Part shown: positions 39,091 through 41,789 of the stretch, in pieces | How the letters are laid out: each line of letters opens with the position of its first letter | Position numbering within the stretch: position 1 is the first letter of the stretch | DNA from: Deltaproteobacteria bacterium | Lineage (GTDB): Bacteria > Myxococcota_A > Polyangia > Haliangiales > Haliangiaceae | Reading direction: 5' to 3' | Length of the DNA: 41,789 nt | NCBI GenBank assembly: GCA_019237945.1 | Contig: JAFAOG010000148.1 | Span: 1 to 41,789, forward strand | Position numbers and translations under genes: made by a program | The notes under the pieces: generated by a model | Databases searched by the model: none | Seen by the model: the letters and a program-made list of their open reading frames with translations, nothing else | Told to the model about the DNA's origin: nothing

Positions 39091-40156
39091 GCATCGGGCC
39101 GACGTAGCGCGACGCCGGCCGCACGAGCCGCCCGACGCGACGCTGCTCGAGCACGTGCGCGCACCAGCCGGCCATGCGTCCGACGGCGAACGTCGCCGCG
39201 AACTGCTCGCGCGGCAGGCCGACCGCATCGAGCAGCACCGCCGTGTAGAACTCGACGTTCGCGGCGAGCGGCCGATCCGGCTTGCGCTCGCGGAGGATCT
39301 TCGCCGCCGCCTGCTCGACGGCGCGCGCGAGCTCGAGCCGCGGCGACGCGAGCGGCTTGACCGCGGTCTCGAGCACCGCCGCCCGCGGATCGCGCACGCG
39401 ATAGATGCGATGGCCCATGCCCATGATGCGCCGGCCAGCCGCGAGCTCGCCGAGCAGCCACGCCTCCGCCTTCGCCGGCTCGCCGATCGCGTCGAGCATG
39501 TCGAGCACCGGCCCGGGCGCACCGCCGTGCAGCGGGCCCTTGAGCGCGCCGACCGCCCCGACCGTCGCCGATACGAGGTCACTCGCGGTCGACGTGATCA
39601 CGCGCGCCGTGAACGTCGACGCATTCATCCCGTGATCGATCACGGTGACGAGATACGCCTCGAGTGCACGCGCGGTCGCGTCGGTCGCGGCGCCCGTCGA
39701 CATCCGCAGGTAGTCGGCCGCCTGCCCCGCCGCGGGATCCGGCGCGAGCGGCGTTTTGCCGGCGCGCAGCCGTCCCCACGCGGCGACGAACACCGGCGCA
39801 GCCCCGATCACCGCGACCGCGTCGCGCAGGTCATCGCCGGAGGCCAGCGCCGGGGAGCGACCTGTCGAATGCATGTGAGCGAGCGCGGCGCGCAGCGCAT
39901 CCATTGCATCTTGCGCGGCGAGCGCATCGCCGAGCTGCGGCAACATCTGCCACGCCGCCACGCGCGCCGGGCCCAGCATGCCGAGCTCGCCGCCTCCGGC
40001 TTCGATCACGCGGCGCGCGGCGTCCTCGTACGAGCACGTCGTCGCGAGCTGCTCGACGTCGAAGCCGGCGATGACGAGGCGCCCCGCATCGCCATCGACA
40101 TGCGAGATCGCGGTGTCTGCGAACACGACGCTATCGAGTCCACTGCTGGTCACCAT
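39083..40156 (-). CDS. Citrate synthase-like enzyme
   Basis: 357 aa from ATG 40156; the longer upstream frame is not used. Conserved citrate synthase segments: IDHGMNASTFTARV (~173-186), KGPLHGGAPG (His210), GMGHRIYRVRDPR (His249) and the third catalytic site AANVEFYTAVLLDAVGL, where Asp is replaced by Glu (Glu302). The first two His match the catalytic His274/His320 of pig citrate synthase. The Glu variant also occurs in citrate-synthase-2-like proteins. The C-terminus ending in RPASRYVGP is typical. It is divergent (23 bp start to start) from an HTH-bearing homologue. The substrate may be oxaloacetate or propionyl-CoA-derived; undetermined. Confidence 0.9.
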   Translation of the reverse strand: MVTSSGLDSVVFADTAISHVDGDAGRLVIAGFDVEQLATTCSYEDAARRVIEAGGGELGMLGPARVAAWQMLPQLGDALAAQDAMDALRAALAHMHSTGRSPALASGDDLRDAVAVIGAAPVFVAAWGRLRAGKTPLAPDPAAGQAADYLRMSTGAATDATARALEAYLVTVIDHGMNASTFTARVITSTASDLVSATVGAVGALKGPLHGGAPGPVLDMLDAIGEPAKAEAWLLGELAAGRRIMGMGHRIYRVRDPRAAVLETAVKPLASPRLELARAVEQAAAKILRERKPDRPLAANVEFYTAVLLDAVGLPREQFAATFAVGRMAGWCAHVLEQRRVGRLVRPASRYVGPMPS

Positions 40157-40179
40157 GATCGTGATGTAAGGTGGAGCCG

Positions 40180-40213
40180 ATGGTTGATCAACGTAGAATC
40201 GACAATCAACCAT
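40180..40213. promoter_or_regulatory. Inverted repeat ATGGTTGAT-N16-ATCAACCAT, candidate operator
   Basis: Nine-base arms at 40180-40188 and 40205-40213; the left arm also forms the palindrome GTTGATCAAC (40183-40192). It covers the start codon of the HTH-citrate synthase and lies 24 bp from the divergent start. The HTH domain encoded right here is a natural binder, which suggests autoregulation of both genes. Confidence 0.45.
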
Positions 40214-41397
40214 ACGTCGACGCGCGCACCGCATCGCGCTTCCTCGGCATCCAAGTCCGGACGCTCTACGCCTACGTCTCGCGCGGCCTCGTGCGCAGCA
40301 TGCCGGGCGCGCAGGGACGCCCTCGCCTGTACGCACAGGCCGATCTCGAACGCCTCAAGGCGCGCAGCGCTGCCCGCGCGGGTCACGGCGCCGTCGCGGC
40401 CGGGGCGCTGCGCTGGGGCGAGCCCGTCCTCGACTCCGCGATCACCGCGATCACGCCGCGCGGGCCGGTCTACCGCGGGCGCGCCGCCGTCGACCTCCTC
40501 GACCAGCGCTTCGAGCACGTCGCGGAGCTCCTGTGGTCCGGCTACCTGCCGACCGCGCCGGTGACGTGGCCGCGGCGACCGCTGCCGCTCGCGCTGCTCG
40601 GCAAGCTGATCCCGCCGGGCACGCGCCCGCTCGACGCGATGCCGCTCGTCGTCGATCTGCTCGCGCTCTCCGACCCGCAGCGCGACGACGATCGCGCCGA
40701 CGCCTTCATCGCCCGCGCCCGCACCGTGATCCCGCTGCTCGCGGCCGCGCTCGCGCCCGATACCGCCCGCATGGCGCGCGCGCTCGCCGCCGATTCCGTC
40801 GCCACGATCGCGGCCCGCGCGCTCGGCCTTACCGACGACACCGCCGCCGCACTCGACGCGATGTTCGTGCTGCTCGCCGATCACGAGCTCAACGCCTCGA
40901 GCTTCGCCGCGCGCGTCGCCGCCTCGACGGGCGCCGGCGTCTACGCCTGCCTGTCCGCCGCGCTCGCCACCCTCTCGGGTCCGCGACACGGCACGGCAAG
41001 CGAACGCGTCGCCGCGTTTGTCGACGCGCATCCCGATGCCCGCGCCGCCGCGCGCGCCGCCAGGCGTTCGGGCGACCTGCCGCCCGGCTTCGGTCACAGC
41101 CTCTACCCCCATGGCGACCCGCGCTGCGCACCGCTGCTCGCGCTCGCGCTCGCGCACGAACGCACCCGCGGCCCCTTCACGCGGCGCGCCCGCACGCTGT
41201 TCGCGCTCGCCGACGCGCTGCCCGGCGCGAACGTCGACATCGGTCTCTCGGCGCTGATCGCCGCGCTCGGCCTGCCGCCGTGGGCCGGCTCGGGTCTGTT
41301 CGCGGTCGCGCGCACGGCCGGCTGGATCGCGCACGTGCTCGAGCAGCGTGCCGCCGGCTATCTGCTGCGGCCGCGCGCGCGATACGTCGGCCCGTAA
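40180..41397 (+). CDS. Citrate synthase-like protein with N-terminal helix-turn-helix
   Basis: 405 aa from ATG 40180 (Shine-Dalgarno AGGTGGA directly upstream; GTG 40171 is possible). Residues ~10-65 are a MerR/excisionase-like HTH (VDARTASRFLGIQVRTLYAYVSRGLVRSMPG, YAQADLERLK). The rest is citrate synthase: VLLADHELNASSFAARVAAS, SGPRHGTASE (one Gly fewer than usual), GFGHSLYPHGDPR and GANVDIGLSALIAALG (Asp present), ending LRPRARYVGP. HTH-citrate synthase fusions are known next to a second citrate synthase in several bacteria. The fusion suggests a metabolite-sensing regulator or a bifunctional enzyme. Confidence 0.9.
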   Translation: MVDQRRIDNQPYVDARTASRFLGIQVRTLYAYVSRGLVRSMPGAQGRPRLYAQADLERLKARSAARAGHGAVAAGALRWGEPVLDSAITAITPRGPVYRGRAAVDLLDQRFEHVAELLWSGYLPTAPVTWPRRPLPLALLGKLIPPGTRPLDAMPLVVDLLALSDPQRDDDRADAFIARARTVIPLLAAALAPDTARMARALAADSVATIAARALGLTDDTAAALDAMFVLLADHELNASSFAARVAASTGAGVYACLSAALATLSGPRHGTASERVAAFVDAHPDARAAARAARRSGDLPPGFGHSLYPHGDPRCAPLLALALAHERTRGPFTRRARTLFALADALPGANVDIGLSALIAALGLPPWAGSGLFAVARTAGWIAHVLEQRAAGYLLRPRARYVGP

Positions 41398-41789
41398 CTA
41401 CTGCGCGACGCCGGCCGGCTTGCTCGGATCGAACTCGGCCTTCGAGACGGGGAGTCCGCGCAGCACGAGCGTCAGCACGGTGCCGGCGCCGCCCGCCAGA
41501 TACGTCTTGGGCAAGAACAAGTAGTAGTTCTTGATGCCGTCCTCGGGCGCCTTGCCGTGCGCTTCGGTGCCGGGGTTTCCCGTGCACATGCGGACCTTCT
41601 CACCGGGCGCGAGCACGAAGCCCGGGTCGATGATGCCGAGCAGCGACTTCTTGTTCGAGCCGCGGCGGCCAACGGTCATCCCGCAACCGCGCGTGTTGAA
41701 CGGCGTCTTGCCGTCATTGGTCAGGATCACCCACTCGGTGTTGAGGGCATCCGCGTTCTCGGCAGCCTTGATCTCGACGAAGCGAATCG
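41398..41789 (-). CDS. Lamin-tail-domain-like protein (5' end cut by window edge)
   Basis: The frame is open to the right edge, so the start is outside the window; at least 130 codons are visible. EWVILTNDGKTPFNTRGCGMTVG followed by IDPGFVLAPGEKVRMCTGNP and a late GTVLTLVLRG fit a lamin tail domain (LTD), a beta sandwich seen in secreted bacterial proteins. Two Cys may pair. Its stop directly abuts that of the HTH-citrate synthase gene (TAA/CTA). Confidence 0.7.
   Translation of the reverse strand, partial: IRFVEIKAAENADALNTEWVILTNDGKTPFNTRGCGMTVGRRGSNKKSLLGIIDPGFVLAPGEKVRMCTGNPGTEAHGKAPEDGIKNYYLFLPKTYLAGGAGTVLTLVLRGLPVSKAEFDPSKPAGVAQ

Overview
This is a gene-dense, very GC-rich chromosomal stretch with G/C-biased third codon positions and almost no intergenic space. 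I infer a myxobacterium-like member of Myxococcota (Deltaproteobacteria in the old sense). The reasons are eukaryote-like Ser/Thr kinases with PEGA/TPR partners, an FHA-type sigma-54 activator, a MYXO-CTERM-like sorting tail, Cys-repeat lipoproteins, and many lipoproteins and outer-membrane proteins of no recognised family. No rRNA, tRNA, CRISPR array, transposase or phage gene was seen. No gene-free stretch exceeds about 190 bases. Both end genes are cut by the window edge.

Layout: (1) 1-3047, minus: a GHKL-ATPase/receiver-like protein coupled to a STAS/zinc-ribbon/PDZ membrane protein. (2) 3202-7848, plus: TPR protein, Ser/Thr kinase, membrane protein, and a zinc phospholipase-C-like protein fused through a MYXO-CTERM-like segment to a beta-barrel domain. 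(3) 7845-12521, mostly minus: a Cys-repeat lipoprotein, a plus-strand GFA-family protein, and a six-gene run queE - unknown - ECF sigma factor - small membrane protein - periplasmic metal-sensor-like protein - YHYH lipoprotein. (4) 12546-13967, plus: a lipoprotein and nrdR. (5) 13964-27311: the most interesting part, described below. (6) 27319-33324: lipoproteins, zinc-ribbon membrane protein, PEGA protein and a second Ser/Thr kinase. (7) 33416-39090, plus: two SDR enzymes, a large carboxypeptidase-regulatory-repeat protein, and a Pro-rich membrane protein. (8) 39083-41789: a divergent citrate-synthase pair, one with an N-terminal HTH, and a truncated lamin-tail-like protein.

The candidate new system is 13964-27311. 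Three short minus-strand genes (106, 94 and 70 codons) each begin with a double-glycine leader like that of colicin V. The two longer ones are paralogues whose predicted mature parts carry uninterrupted methionine runs (8 and 6 Met) running straight into glycine runs (6 and 7 Gly); one ends in a Gly/Cys tail. On the same strand upstream lie a TolC-type outer-membrane channel, a leucine/L-domain-repeat lipoprotein, and a FlgO-like/beta-barrel protein; downstream lie an AraC regulator and a soluble histidine kinase. Divergently, on the plus strand, are a membrane fusion protein with an unusual GAF-like cytoplasmic domain, a peptidase-C39 ABC transporter with an intact Cys-His-Asp triad, a second lipoprotein adaptor, and an FHA/sigma-54 activator. 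The simplest model is a regulated type I secretion system that clips the leaders at Gly-Gly and exports Met/Gly-rich peptides to the surface or outside. The function of the peptides (toxin, metal ligand, oxidant sink, adhesive or signal) cannot be read from the sequence.
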